From assembly GCA_905478225.1 (NCBI GenBank), contig CAJQHR010000012.1, positions 1-64,000 on the forward strand: a DNA stretch of 64,000 nt, in the 5' to 3' direction. Of the stretch, positions 53,265 to 62,224 are shown one piece after another (position 1 is the stretch's first letter; each line of letters opens with the position of its first letter). The stretch is from an uncultured Crocinitomix sp. Its GTDB lineage: Bacteria > Bacteroidota > Bacteroidia > Flavobacteriales_D > Crocinitomicaceae. The notes under the pieces were generated by a model. The model was not told where the DNA came from. It did not search any database and worked only from the letters and a program-made list of their open reading frames with translations. Made by a program: the position numbers and the translations under genes.

Positions 53265-54743
53265 ATGGGAGTCATTCAGAAACAAGCCATTCGAACAACA
53301 GCCATCACTTTTATAGGGATCGGGGTTGGTTTGCTTTCTAATATCATTAAACCCTTGGTTTTATCGAAGGAGCAATTAGGTGCGATTGGCTTATTGGATA
53401 CGACCTCGCAGTTATTCGCGACCATATTCTGTTTGGGGTTTCCTCAAATTTCTTTCCGCATGTTTCCTTTGTTCAGAAATGAAAAGAAAGGTCATTCGGG
53501 TTATTTTCTATTCGGTATCTTTTTGTCACTAGTAGGAATCGTTTTTGCAGAACTGTCCTTTTTCCTTACCGAAAGTTGGGTTTTAGGAGATGATCCGAAT
53601 TCAGCCGCAATTCGAATGATAGCGCATTTTATTATTCCAATGATCTTCTTTAGAATCTTGTTTAAAAACCTAGATATCTATATGAGTATGATGATGAATT
53701 CAGTATTGGGTTCGTTCTTAGAAGCCTTTTTGTTAAAGTTCGTCATCTTTATCGGATTCGTTATTTTTTGGTTAGACTGGATTGATTATGAGAACTTTGT
53801 CTATATCTATGTTGCGGCATTCATTCTACCAGGCCTAATTATTGTCATTTTTTCATTCATTAAGTCTAGTCCTCTAGTGATGCCCAAAAAAGCCTTGTTT
53901 GAAAATGATAAAAGAAAGGATATGATCCGTTATGGTTCATATGGAGTCTTTGCATCACTTGCCAGCATACTCGTGCTTTCAATTGATCAACTTATGATTA
54001 ATGGTATGCTTGGAACGGAGGCAACAGGTGGATATACGCTCATGTTTTTTGCAGGCTCATTAGTTGGTATTCCAGCAAGGGGTGTCCGCCGAATTTCCTA
54101 TCCCGTTTTAGCAGAATCTTGGAAAAAAAATGATTTAGATAATATTGCAAATGTCTATAAGCGAAGTGTGCAAAGTCATGCCGTGGTGGGGGTGTTTTTG
54201 TTTGTAATGGGATGGGCATTAATTGGCCCTGCTCTTTCTTTAGACGCCCGATATATGGAATACGCCAGCGGTGTTTTTGTCTATTTCTTTATAGGTCTTG
54301 CTCAATTAATTGATATGATGTCAGGTGTGAATGCTGAAATTTTGGCCACCTCTGCAAAGTATAAATTGAATGTCTATTTCAATTTAGGCTTAGCGGGGTT
54401 ATTGGTTTTGTTCAACCTCTTTTTTATCGAGGAATGGGGAATCACTGGAGCAGCAGCAGCATCTGCCTTGGCAATGCTAATTGTGAATGGAGTGCGTTGG
54501 TTTTACCTCAAGCGAAAATATGACCTACAACCTTTTAGCTTGGACGTTGTTAAGGTATTATTGATAGGAGGTGTGCTACTTTGTTTAGTTTCGTTTATTA
54601 CGATTCCGCTTGGCGCAATACCATTGTTGCTGGTGTACTTCTTCTCTATCACCATTGTTTATTGGGGAATAATTTTCCGATTAAATCTGTCGGAAGATAT
54701 TAAAGAGTGGGTTTTGAAAATGAAGCGGAAATTTTTCGGTTAA
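53265..54743 (+). CDS. Oligosaccharide flippase (Wzx/MATE-like)
   Basis: A 492-residue membrane protein with about twelve to fourteen spans and the pattern of polysaccharide-export flippases: RTTAITFIGIGVGLLSNIIK at the start, IRYGSYGVFASLASILVLSI mid-protein, then IDQLMINGMLGTEATGGYTL and LFNLFFIEEWGITGAAAASA. It would move lipid-linked glycan repeats across the inner membrane. AAAAGG lies six bases before ATG 53265. Its place between glycosyltransferase, pyruvyl transferase and epimerase-like genes supports a surface-glycan locus, although no polymerase is evident. Confidence 0.88.
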   Translation: MGVIQKQAIRTTAITFIGIGVGLLSNIIKPLVLSKEQLGAIGLLDTTSQLFATIFCLGFPQISFRMFPLFRNEKKGHSGYFLFGIFLSLVGIVFAELSFFLTESWVLGDDPNSAAIRMIAHFIIPMIFFRILFKNLDIYMSMMMNSVLGSFLEAFLLKFVIFIGFVIFWLDWIDYENFVYIYVAAFILPGLIIVIFSFIKSSPLVMPKKALFENDKRKDMIRYGSYGVFASLASILVLSIDQLMINGMLGTEATGGYTLMFFAGSLVGIPARGVRRISYPVLAESWKKNDLDNIANVYKRSVQSHAVVGVFLFVMGWALIGPALSLDARYMEYASGVFVYFFIGLAQLIDMMSGVNAEILATSAKYKLNVYFNLGLAGLLVLFNLFFIEEWGITGAAAASALAMLIVNGVRWFYLKRKYDLQPFSLDVVKVLLIGGVLLCLVSFITIPLGAIPLLLVYFFSITIVYWGIIFRLNLSEDIKEWVLKMKRKFFG

Positions 54744-54748
54744 ATAAC

Positions 54749-55807
54749 CTAATCTTTTTTCTTCTTCTTTTTGCCGCCTTCTTCCTCTTTCTCTTCACCT
54801 TCTTCCTCCTCAGTTCCATTAGCTTCTGCCTCTTTAGCTTTTCTTATCTCTTCAATGCGCTCTGGTGACATCACTTCGCCGCCAAACTCATCATAATACA
54901 TTTCATACGTTTTTACGCCTTTCTTGTAGGTGGCGCGGTACTTAATGGTGTTCTTTTCATTGTCGTAAAACTCTTCAAATTCACCGTTTCGTTGGTCATT
55001 TTTATAGGTCTCTTTTGTCCACATTTTTCCAGTAGCATAAAATCGTTTGAAATTGCCCTCACGCGATCCGTTTTCGTGATTTTCGTTGTAGAATAAAATT
55101 CCTTTTTTGTAATAATAAGAAGAAGGACCATTTTTTTCACCACGGACATATTCTTGCTCAGACTCTACTTTACCATCTTCAAAATAGGTAATGTACTTGC
55201 CGTCCCATTTTCCGTTTTTGTATTCCACTTCTTTTTTTAGAGACTGGTTACGGTAATACTCTTGCTTTTTTCCGTGCAAGGCGTTGTCTTTATACACTTC
55301 AATTTTATAGATGGTGGAATCTGGAAAGTAAAAACGTTGCTCTCCTTGTGCTAGCCCCATTTCATAATTTTTTTCCCATTTTAAACTTCCGTCGTCTCTG
55401 TAATATTTCCAAAGTCCATCTTCCTTCCCATATCCTAAGGCATCATGACTAGTAATAAGGTTAATCATCCCATTTTCATAATAAATCGTATCAACCCCAG
55501 TCAAATAGCCGTTGGCATAGTCCAAATGCATTTTTAATATGCCGTTATTATAACAGACTTTGCAATCTCCCGTGAATGGTTTTCCAGTTTTTGAATGGAA
55601 AATGATTTCAACATCTCTCCCTTCAATCTGTCTGAAATCAGAATAAACATAGCCACTGCAATCTGGCACCATTAATAAGTCCCTACATTTTTTTAAGTAT
55701 TTCGGTGTTGGGGCAGGAGTTTCTGTTTGAGTTTCACCATCCGTTTCGGTTTGTCCAAAAAGGAAACCTACTGATAATAATAGTGCTGTAAAAAATGCAA
55801 TTTTCAT
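54749..55807 (-). CDS. MORN-repeat exported protein
   Basis: A 352-residue protein: signal peptide MKIAFFTALLLSVGFLFG, a Thr/Pro/Glu-rich linker, then about nine MORN_2/YwqK-type repeats between residues 85 and 305 (NGILKMHLDYANGYLTGVDT, ENGMINLI, DGSLKWEKNYEMGLAQGEQR, GKVESEQEYVRGEKNGPSSY, ATGKMWTKETYKNDQRNGEF). The C-terminal tail is extremely charged: an acidic EEEEGEEKEEE stretch followed by a lysine run. Such repeats often form extended beta-solenoids; database labels of a YwqK antitoxin are not supported by any toxin gene here. Convergent with the flippase gene, five bases apart. Confidence 0.85.
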   Translation of the reverse strand: MKIAFFTALLLSVGFLFGQTETDGETQTETPAPTPKYLKKCRDLLMVPDCSGYVYSDFRQIEGRDVEIIFHSKTGKPFTGDCKVCYNNGILKMHLDYANGYLTGVDTIYYENGMINLITSHDALGYGKEDGLWKYYRDDGSLKWEKNYEMGLAQGEQRFYFPDSTIYKIEVYKDNALHGKKQEYYRNQSLKKEVEYKNGKWDGKYITYFEDGKVESEQEYVRGEKNGPSSYYYKKGILFYNENHENGSREGNFKRFYATGKMWTKETYKNDQRNGEFEEFYDNEKNTIKYRATYKKGVKTYEMYYDEFGGEVMSPERIEEIRKAKEAEANGTEEEEGEEKEEEGGKKKKKKD

Positions 55808-55890
55808 GTAATGTGTCTTTTTTTTGAAATCTGGTTTGAAGATAACAATAATATGTAGGCAATTATTATGCCCAATTCAAATTATTTGTG

Positions 55891-56105
55891 TCATTTGGGA
55901 GTCTGTTCACCCTTATAGATAATTTTAATGTCGGCCAGTTCGGTAAAATAATAGTCTGCATAGATATAAATATGATTGAATAGGGCGTTTACTTATGCTG
56001 CTATAGAGAATAATGGAAGGATCGGCATCAACGTAAAAATAGCTGCCTCTTAATAATGGGATAAGGATTAGAAAATGCCCGATTTGTTAATGGATTATTT
56101 TCATA
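55891..56105 (-). pseudogene. Remnant of a lost gene
   Basis: In a gap without long open frames the minus strand still reads, with frame changes, as protein: YENNPLTNRAFSNPY, then RGSYFYVDADPSIILYSSIS and, in a further frame, IYIYADYYFTELADIKIIYK followed by GEQTPK and TGA at 55893-55891. The amino-acid mix is like the neighbouring accessory genes and not like chance translation. No family recognised. The rest of 55808-56165 holds nothing I can identify. Confidence 0.45.
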
Positions 56106-56165
56106 TTTAATAGATAAAGGGGGGGCAACGCCTTCTATTCTAATAGCTTAGTGTTATCTGAGCGT

Positions 56166-57230
56166 CTAGTTCTCCTCTAAGCCAATATTTATTAGTTCAA
56201 TAGCGTTATTTTCTATGAGTCTATAAAAAATATTTTGCCTTTCATTATATTGATCTAATGCGACATTCAAATCTTTGAAAGTGATTTTACCGGATTCCTT
56301 ATCTAAAATGTACACTCCATTTTTTGAGCTGATGATTAAATGGCCATTATAAAATATGCGACAATCTGAAGCGGCCTCAAAATAGCCATCTATTTCGTAT
56401 TCTGAGAATTTGATCTTTTTCGTAATTTCAACTGCTGAAACATCATAAATCAAAATGTAACTGGTGTCAGCCTCAAAGATTTGCTCGGCTCTGTCTTCTT
56501 CATCTAAATCTTCCTCGCGTGGGTCATAAAGATAGGCGATTGTGTTTTCGTCAATCCAACATAAAGCTCTGTCCCAATAATAACTCATGATTGAAAAATC
56601 CGCATCATTTGATTTTTCAGGTTCGGCAATTGAATTGGTCATCCATTCATTCAAATCAATAAATTTTAATACTGAAACGGGGTGCCAAACCCAACCGCTA
56701 CTTAATATCCATTTGTTTGAAGGTGAAACATGTAATTCACTGTAGAAATAATCTAAATAGCCGGGCGCTTCATATTTATTGGTCTCTCTGTAAGTAATAT
56801 TCTTTTCTTCTTTGAAATCATAGATGTCAATATGATTCCAATCACTTGCATGAACTAAATAATCTTGGTCATTCACATGAACGAACTTAATGGGAAAACT
56901 TGAGTTTTCAATCTGGTAATCTTTTCTATCAAGATTTAGAACGACCTCTTTTAAGTTTAAATCATAAATATAGCCGTACTGCCCAATTACGTTTACGATT
57001 GAAATCATGGTGTCATTCGCAGATAATTGCAATGAAAGTGATTTGCTAAAATCAATTCTATCTAATTTTAACTGAGATATTTGATTGACTTTTTGAGTTA
57101 GTGTGTTGATTTCTATCAAAGCATGATCTTGGCATAAAGCAAAGATGATATTTTTATTTAGATTCGATTGTACAATGGCCAGCGTTGGACTTGGATAGTT
57201 GATTTTTATGATATTACGCTTGATAGTCAT
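56166..57230 (-). CDS. Hypothetical beta-propeller-like protein
   Basis: A 354-residue protein without signal peptide. It shows repeated short blocks resembling propeller blades: IVQSNLNKNIIFALCQDHAL, LSANDTMISIVNVIGQYGYI, VNDQDYLVHASDWNHIDIYD, VSPSNKWILSSGWVWHPVSV, WIDENTIAYLYDP and YNGHLIISSKNGVYILDKES. The Ser-x-Asp/Asn and WI/YI spacing suggests six or seven WD40-like blades, but no canonical WD pairs are seen. Possibly a cytoplasmic read-out or binding protein; function unknown. Confidence 0.65.
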   Translation of the reverse strand: MTIKRNIIKINYPSPTLAIVQSNLNKNIIFALCQDHALIEINTLTQKVNQISQLKLDRIDFSKSLSLQLSANDTMISIVNVIGQYGYIYDLNLKEVVLNLDRKDYQIENSSFPIKFVHVNDQDYLVHASDWNHIDIYDFKEEKNITYRETNKYEAPGYLDYFYSELHVSPSNKWILSSGWVWHPVSVLKFIDLNEWMTNSIAEPEKSNDADFSIMSYYWDRALCWIDENTIAYLYDPREEDLDEEDRAEQIFEADTSYILIYDVSAVEITKKIKFSEYEIDGYFEAASDCRIFYNGHLIISSKNGVYILDKESGKITFKDLNVALDQYNERQNIFYRLIENNAIELINIGLEEN

Positions 57231-57335
57231 TTTGAGTTTAGACAGGTTTTATGCGAAAACTGGATGGTCTATCACAGTCTGCAGCATTAGGCAAATATAG
57301 GGATTTGTATAACGTCACATCTTGTGCCATTTCAA

Positions 57336-57980
57336 CTAATTTAACCTTTCACTTTCAATATTAATCACCCGATCATTAAATTCAGCATCTAGTGAAATAA
57401 AACTGCTATCCTGAAATGATTGAATAATTGTTGAATCCTCAATCCAAAAGAAAACTTCATCTTCAAGAACTGTATGTCCAATAGGTGAGTAAATATATGC
57501 ACGGTCACGGGCATTGTAAATTTCATTGAAGTCTTCGAAAGATTCATAAAGGTCAAAAGAAAAATAGTTCTGGTCTTGATTAAGTGCTCTAGAACAGGGT
57601 ACTTCACAAGGCACACCAGAAAGGTCCATTTTATTTAGGGATATACTGTTCATAAAATGGTCGGTGATATTGGTGTCATTATTCGTCAACGCAGAATTTG
57701 CAGTGATTGACAGGATAGAATCATATGCCGCATAGCAAGAAGCACCGTCTTTGCTCAGTGGAAGTTCATCAACAGTGTAGGTTTCTGTTTTAAATCGCAG
57801 TAATATACCAAGCGTAGGATCTCCTTTTTCAAAGTAGTCTATTTTAGTCGCATAATAATTCCCAATATTGCTGCTTGATACCAACCACATTTTACCACCA
57901 ATAATTCTGAATTGATAGGGGGCTCGTTCACATGACCCCATTAAAACAAGAAATAGAATCGAATAAATAAAAAGTTTCAT
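57336..57980 (-). CDS. Hypothetical lipoprotein
   Basis: A 214-residue protein with a lipoprotein signal (MKLFIYSILFLVLMGSC, Cys17). The mature part (YQFRIIGGKMWLVSSSNIGN, VPCEVPCSRALNQDQNYFSF, DLYESFEDFNEIYNARDRAY) holds an internal Cys pair but no domain I recognise. ATG 57980 is preferred to an in-frame ATG six bases upstream because it begins the charged n-region. Neighbours are also accessory genes. Function unknown. Confidence 0.68.
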   Translation of the reverse strand: MKLFIYSILFLVLMGSCERAPYQFRIIGGKMWLVSSSNIGNYYATKIDYFEKGDPTLGILLRFKTETYTVDELPLSKDGASCYAAYDSILSITANSALTNNDTNITDHFMNSISLNKMDLSGVPCEVPCSRALNQDQNYFSFDLYESFEDFNEIYNARDRAYIYSPIGHTVLEDEVFFWIEDSTIIQSFQDSSFISLDAEFNDRVINIESERLN

Positions 57981-58061
57981 ATGCATGAGGACGATTACAC
58001 CACAGACTGAATGAAAATTAGATCGTATAAAACGATTGGAATAAAGATATGAATTATAAAG

Positions 58062-58457
58062 TTAAACCTTATGCGCTTCCAAAACGGTTAAAATCTTTTT
58101 AGGAATTGCAATCGTTTTATTGGTGGAATAGTCAAAGGATACAACAATAGATTCGCCGTAGGCTTTTAAATTGTTCTTTCCATCCAAAACGGAGTAAGTG
58201 AGCGTAAAGCTTCTCGATCCGATATGATTACACGAAACTTCAACGCGAATCTCATCTTCAATAAATGTGGGGATATTATACTCAATTGTGTTTTTCTTAA
58301 GTATTAGCCCATCCTTCTTCCAATCCCAATCATTACCTAATCCTTTCATGAAAAAGCCAATTCTGGCAGATTCAAAATAGTTGAGGTAAGCGGCGTTGTG
58401 CACATGGCCACCCATATCAAAATCGCTAAAGCGCAATTGAATTTTGGTTGAGATCAT
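58062..58457 (-). CDS. Acyl-CoA thioesterase (4HBT hotdog family)
   Basis: A 131-residue hotdog protein of the YbgC/4HBT type: the active-site segment FSDFDMGGHVHNAAYLNYFESARIG (shown in family terms as DxxGHVxNxxYLxYFExAR) has the usual Asp and His, then IEYNIPTFIEDEIRVEVSC and RSFTLTYSVLDG. It hydrolyses acyl-CoA thioesters of unknown chain type. Its ATG overlaps the stop codon of the larger upstream gene (58454) by four bases, so the two are translationally coupled, an odd pairing with a sugar-nucleotide enzyme. Confidence 0.85.
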   Translation of the reverse strand: MISTKIQLRFSDFDMGGHVHNAAYLNYFESARIGFFMKGLGNDWDWKKDGLILKKNTIEYNIPTFIEDEIRVEVSCNHIGSRSFTLTYSVLDGKNNLKAYGESIVVSFDYSTNKTIAIPKKILTVLEAHKV

Positions 58458-60331
58458 TTGTCAAGTTTTTCGAAAACAGAATTATTGCTGATGAATTCAG
58501 GCACAATATCCTTCATTTTTCGCACAATATCATTGTTGTTTTGTTCATCAAAAAGTCCAGTTAAGAGCACAATGTCCGCAGAAATTTCTTCAAAATTATA
58601 ATCGCGTACTTTGGCAATTAGTATTTGTGGGTGATGCGTTTCCTTCGTATTCTCTTCGTTGGTCAATAATTCTTCGTACAATTTTTCTCCAGGGCGTAGT
58701 CCTGTAATTTTTATTTCAATGTCTTTGTTCAGTTCAAGTCCACTTAGCTTCACCATTTTCTTTGCCAAATCATAAATGCGGAGGGATTGGCCCATATCAA
58801 AAACAAAAATCTCGCCTCCCTTACCCATTGATTCTGCCTCTAATACTAATTGGCAAGCTTCTGGAATGGTCATGAAAAATCGTGTAATCCGCTTATCCGT
58901 TACGGTTAAAGGACCACCGTTTTCAATTTGTTTTTTAAAGAGCGGAATAACTGAACCATTAGAACCTAGTACATTTCCAAAACGTGTCGTAATAAATTTA
59001 GTTTTCCCCAATTGATTGGCTGACTGTGCGTAGATCTCAGCAATTCTTTTTGAGCAGCCCATGACATTGGTTGGGTTCACGGCTTTGTCCGTAGAAATCA
59101 ACACAAAACGCTCTACATCATATTTTAAAGACAAGTCCACCAAGTTTTTGCTCCCTAGCACATTTGTAATTATCGCTTCAGAAGGATTGTTCTCCATGAG
59201 CGGCACATGTTTATATGCGGCGGCATGGAAGATATAATCAGGTTTTAATGTTTTAAAAACGTTCTCTAATCGCTCATAATTCCGAATATCTCCTATTACG
59301 GTTTCTGTCAAGTGTAAAAGTCGTTTTTCCTTTAATTCAACTTGCAAATTGTATAAAGGAGACTCGGCTTGGTCGAGTAGAATGATTTTCTCGGGTGAGT
59401 ATTGAACAAGCTGCCGTACAATTTCACTGCCAATACTACCGGCGGCACCCGTAACTAAGATGGTTTTTTGATTAAACTCATCTGATAAACGTTCTGGATC
59501 AAGTTTAATGGAATCGCGGCCCAATAAATCTTCAATGTGAATTTTCTTAATTTGTTTCGAAGTAAATTCTCCGTTAATCCAATCAGTAGGTGAGGGTACA
59601 TTTAAAATCTCGACATTATTAGCCAAGCAAATATCTATGACTTGGCGTTTTTTTGCTTTGTCTGGATTCTTTATGGCAACAATGAGCTTTTTAATCTTTT
59701 CTTTTTTTATAATATGGTCTAGGGTTGAGGTGTGAAAGATTTTTAACCCCTCTAGTGTTTTACCCAATTGTTTTTTATTGTCATCAACAAAACAAACTAT
59801 TTTACCGTCTAAGCCAGACTCCTTTTCAATGGTATGTTTTGTGATAAGCCCGTAAATCCCAGATCCATAAATTATGGTTGGAATCATTTCCTTCGTTCGT
59901 TTGATTCCTTCCATGTAAATCAATTTAATTGCGAATCGAGTCACCAGTAAAAAGAAAATACAGACAAAATATTCCGCCATTATAATGGACGTTGGAAATA
60001 AGAAGTGACTGTCGTACCAGACGTATTTAATTGCTGAAACCACTACCATAATACCTGTTCCTAAGGTAACCGAGAGGGCAATTTTCTTAATGTCCTCAGT
60101 GCTCGTATGCCTTACAATTCCGCGGTAGGTTTTAAAAATTAAAAAACTACCACCACGAATTATGATGTAAATTGGGAGTCCAATTTTAAAAATGGTAAGT
60201 TCCTCATCTATAGGTAAATCGGTGGAATCGAATCGAATTAAATAGGCCACCAACAATGCAAGAACACTAATGAAGATATCAACTCCAAAAATGATCCATC
60301 TTGGTGTATTCTGTTTAGGTAAGGGTATCAA
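58454..60331 (-). CDS. Membrane-bound NDP-sugar 4,6-dehydratase (WbpM/FlaA1/CapD type)
   Basis: A 625-residue protein: four N-terminal membrane spans (about 12-33, 48-66, 88-105, 112-135), a CoA-binding-like Rossmann domain (about 148-260, IIYGSGIYG, FVDDNKK), then an SDR dehydratase with TGAAGSIGSEIVRQL at 294-308, HAAAYKHVPLMENNPSEAI, and the catalytic ISTDKAVNPTNVMGCSKRIAE in which the usual YxxxK tyrosine is Met, as in WbpM-type enzymes. These make UDP-4-keto-6-deoxy-GlcNAc, a precursor of rare sugars such as QuiNAc, FucNAc and bacillosamine. It supports the surface-glycan theme. Confidence 0.94.
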   Translation of the reverse strand: MIPLPKQNTPRWIIFGVDIFISVLALLVAYLIRFDSTDLPIDEELTIFKIGLPIYIIIRGGSFLIFKTYRGIVRHTSTEDIKKIALSVTLGTGIMVVVSAIKYVWYDSHFLFPTSIIMAEYFVCIFFLLVTRFAIKLIYMEGIKRTKEMIPTIIYGSGIYGLITKHTIEKESGLDGKIVCFVDDNKKQLGKTLEGLKIFHTSTLDHIIKKEKIKKLIVAIKNPDKAKKRQVIDICLANNVEILNVPSPTDWINGEFTSKQIKKIHIEDLLGRDSIKLDPERLSDEFNQKTILVTGAAGSIGSEIVRQLVQYSPEKIILLDQAESPLYNLQVELKEKRLLHLTETVIGDIRNYERLENVFKTLKPDYIFHAAAYKHVPLMENNPSEAIITNVLGSKNLVDLSLKYDVERFVLISTDKAVNPTNVMGCSKRIAEIYAQSANQLGKTKFITTRFGNVLGSNGSVIPLFKKQIENGGPLTVTDKRITRFFMTIPEACQLVLEAESMGKGGEIFVFDMGQSLRIYDLAKKMVKLSGLELNKDIEIKITGLRPGEKLYEELLTNEENTKETHHPQILIAKVRDYNFEEISADIVLLTGLFDEQNNNDIVRKMKDIVPEFISNNSVFEKLDK

Positions 60332-60392
60332 AATGCTTTAATTCAATGTTAACCTAACTTATAATACGCAAATAAACGAAAAAGGATAGGTT

Positions 60393-61364
60393 TTAATTGA
60401 CTTTATTAATCTTTAAAGCATGTGCCACATCATCTGAAGTAATTTTAATAAGATAAATACCTGTTGGATAGCTAGATAAATCAATGTCAAAATTATGGGC
60501 GTCGTGTCCAATTCTTCCCGCATAAATTGTGTTCAGTTTTTTTCCTTCAAGATTAAATAGTTCTATCGCATAATAACCAGGTTCGTTGGTGCTCACTTTT
60601 AAGGTAGAAAAATCAGTTGACGGATTCGGGTAGGCCAATGCTTGGATCGTTTTGGTTTCAATGGCAGGAGGCAATGTTTCAATTTTGACCGTATCAGCTA
60701 AATAATCATTGAAACGAGGTGGTGCTTCAAATTTACCTTTAATGTATTCTATCGGATCTAGAATTTGATCTGGAATAGCATTATGAGTTGTATCCTCTGT
60801 TGGTATTTGACAATTCGTTCCTTCAATGTCATCAAAATCGTCAAATTCAATTGCCGGTTCTCCTAACCACATTATTTCTGGTTCATTATAATCAATATCT
60901 CCTTTAACAAATGCACTTGGTTCAATGTTATTCGCTTGGATGCTTGTTGAATCAATAAGTGTAGTGTCCGAATTCGTTTGTAATGAATCCTTAATTACTA
61001 ACGTCGTTTGATTTTCATTAAGTGCATTCAACATTAATTCTTGTGCATTAGAATTTTCACAACCTGTAAACAAAGTCAAACCAAAAGCGATCATACATGC
61101 CCACAAAAATTTACTTTGAAATGTTTTGGTCGATTGATTTTCCCAAATTTGGTATGTTCGCGATAAATCAGATAATTGAGATTTTTTGAAACGCCCGCAA
61201 ATGTGTTTACCAATTTTCGCTTTTAACGTTTCTTTAACCTCTTCTGGATTTTTATTGCTGAAATCAATTACATCAATGGCACAAGTTTGGCAAAACGCAC
61301 CACGTTGTGCTGGAGACATTTCTCCCCAATTTTCGTTACATGGCTTTGGAATATTAACTCTCAT
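60393..61364 (-). CDS. Four-cysteine N-terminal domain protein with T9SS type A sorting tail
   Basis: A 323-residue protein with no N-terminal signal peptide. Residues 1-65 hold the module PKPCNENWGEMSPAQRGAFC plus QTC and a later ICGRF, with Cys9, Cys25, Cys28 and Cys56 and the VIDF motif, a likely zinc site. One hydrophobic span (about 86-103) follows, ending in a lipobox-like FTGC, then a disordered acidic linker and a T9SS type A domain from about 242 (AYPNPSTD, AIELFNLEGKKL, DLSSYPTGIYLIKI). The layout means a small cytoplasmic metal-binding head and an exported C-terminus. It is paired with the 61496 paralogue. Function unknown. Confidence 0.82.
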   Translation of the reverse strand: MRVNIPKPCNENWGEMSPAQRGAFCQTCAIDVIDFSNKNPEEVKETLKAKIGKHICGRFKKSQLSDLSRTYQIWENQSTKTFQSKFLWACMIAFGLTLFTGCENSNAQELMLNALNENQTTLVIKDSLQTNSDTTLIDSTSIQANNIEPSAFVKGDIDYNEPEIMWLGEPAIEFDDFDDIEGTNCQIPTEDTTHNAIPDQILDPIEYIKGKFEAPPRFNDYLADTVKIETLPPAIETKTIQALAYPNPSTDFSTLKVSTNEPGYYAIELFNLEGKKLNTIYAGRIGHDAHNFDIDLSSYPTGIYLIKITSDDVAHALKINKVN

Positions 61365-61495
61365 AACTGTTGTTTTTTACTTGTACAGTTTAAAATGAAT
61401 AGGGTTCATTCTTTCGTTTATCATAAAAGATATTGAGATAGAAGATGAGCCGAATCATTGAAGAGACAAAAAAAATATGTTTTCAGTCATATTTA

Positions 61496-62005
61496 CTAGC
61501 TCAAATAACCTGACAAACCCAACCAAGGTTGAATTATGTCTGGACCAATCCAAAATATCACTGAGTCTAACGGTGTTGTATTAGATATTGAATCCAAATC
61601 CCTTGTAATAACCTCAACTTCTAGTATTTCTTCAAATTCAATATTAGAATCCTTGGCATCAGTTAACTCTTCGATCCGGTTCGGTTGTATTAAGGTGTCC
61701 TGTGTATGACCCTTTAATTGAAATACAAATAGAAACGTAAAAAGAAAAGCGACACGCAGCTGTTTTTTCAGAGATTTTGAACTGAACCATTCCATAAAGT
61801 TCATTTCATCAATTTGACTTTGTAAAATCCGAACGCAAGGGTTATTGCGACTGGCAATTTCGGTCTTAATTTCCACGGCGGGTGTTTGAAATAGATCGAT
61901 TACTTCTTTCTTACATTGATCACAAAATGCACCTTGCTCTGTTGTTGACATACTATTCCAATCTGCCGAACATGGCTCAGGAATTTTGAAATATTCAGGA
62001 TTCAT
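61496..62005 (-). CDS. Paralogue with the same four-cysteine N-terminal domain
   Basis: A 169-residue protein. Its head (IPEPCSADWNSMSTTEQGAF, then CDQC and KEVIDLF) carries Cys12, Cys28, Cys31 and Cys57 with nearly the same spacing as the neighbour (C-x15-C-x2-C-x25 against x27-C). A hydrophobic span follows at about 84-98 (RVAFLFTFLFVFQLKGHTQ), then an acidic tail that ends without a T9SS domain. It appears to be a shorter version of the 60393 gene, in the same direction and 131 bases upstream. Function unknown. Confidence 0.8.
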   Translation of the reverse strand: MNPEYFKIPEPCSADWNSMSTTEQGAFCDQCKKEVIDLFQTPAVEIKTEIASRNNPCVRILQSQIDEMNFMEWFSSKSLKKQLRVAFLFTFLFVFQLKGHTQDTLIQPNRIEELTDAKDSNIEFEEILEVEVITRDLDSISNTTPLDSVIFWIGPDIIQPWLGLSGYLS

Positions 62006-62224
62006 ACCTTGAAATAATGAAAAATGTTAGGATCTAAAGCAATGAAAAGTACTAGAATGAGTGAACAGGTCGTTTCAATGAGGGAACGTTAATTCAGTTT
62101 TAAATTAACAACGTGCAATTTGCAAAGTTCAATTAATTAGCAGAATGACTAATAGCCAATAAACAACAGGTCTTAGTTTTGCGTCAAATCGCAATTGCAA
62201 ATTGAACAATTGATGATATAAAAA

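Noticed and set aside
54749-55807. MORN/YwqK protein as an antitoxin of a toxin-antitoxin pair
   Set aside because: It has a signal peptide, and the adjacent genes are a flippase and a gene remnant, with no toxin-like gene.
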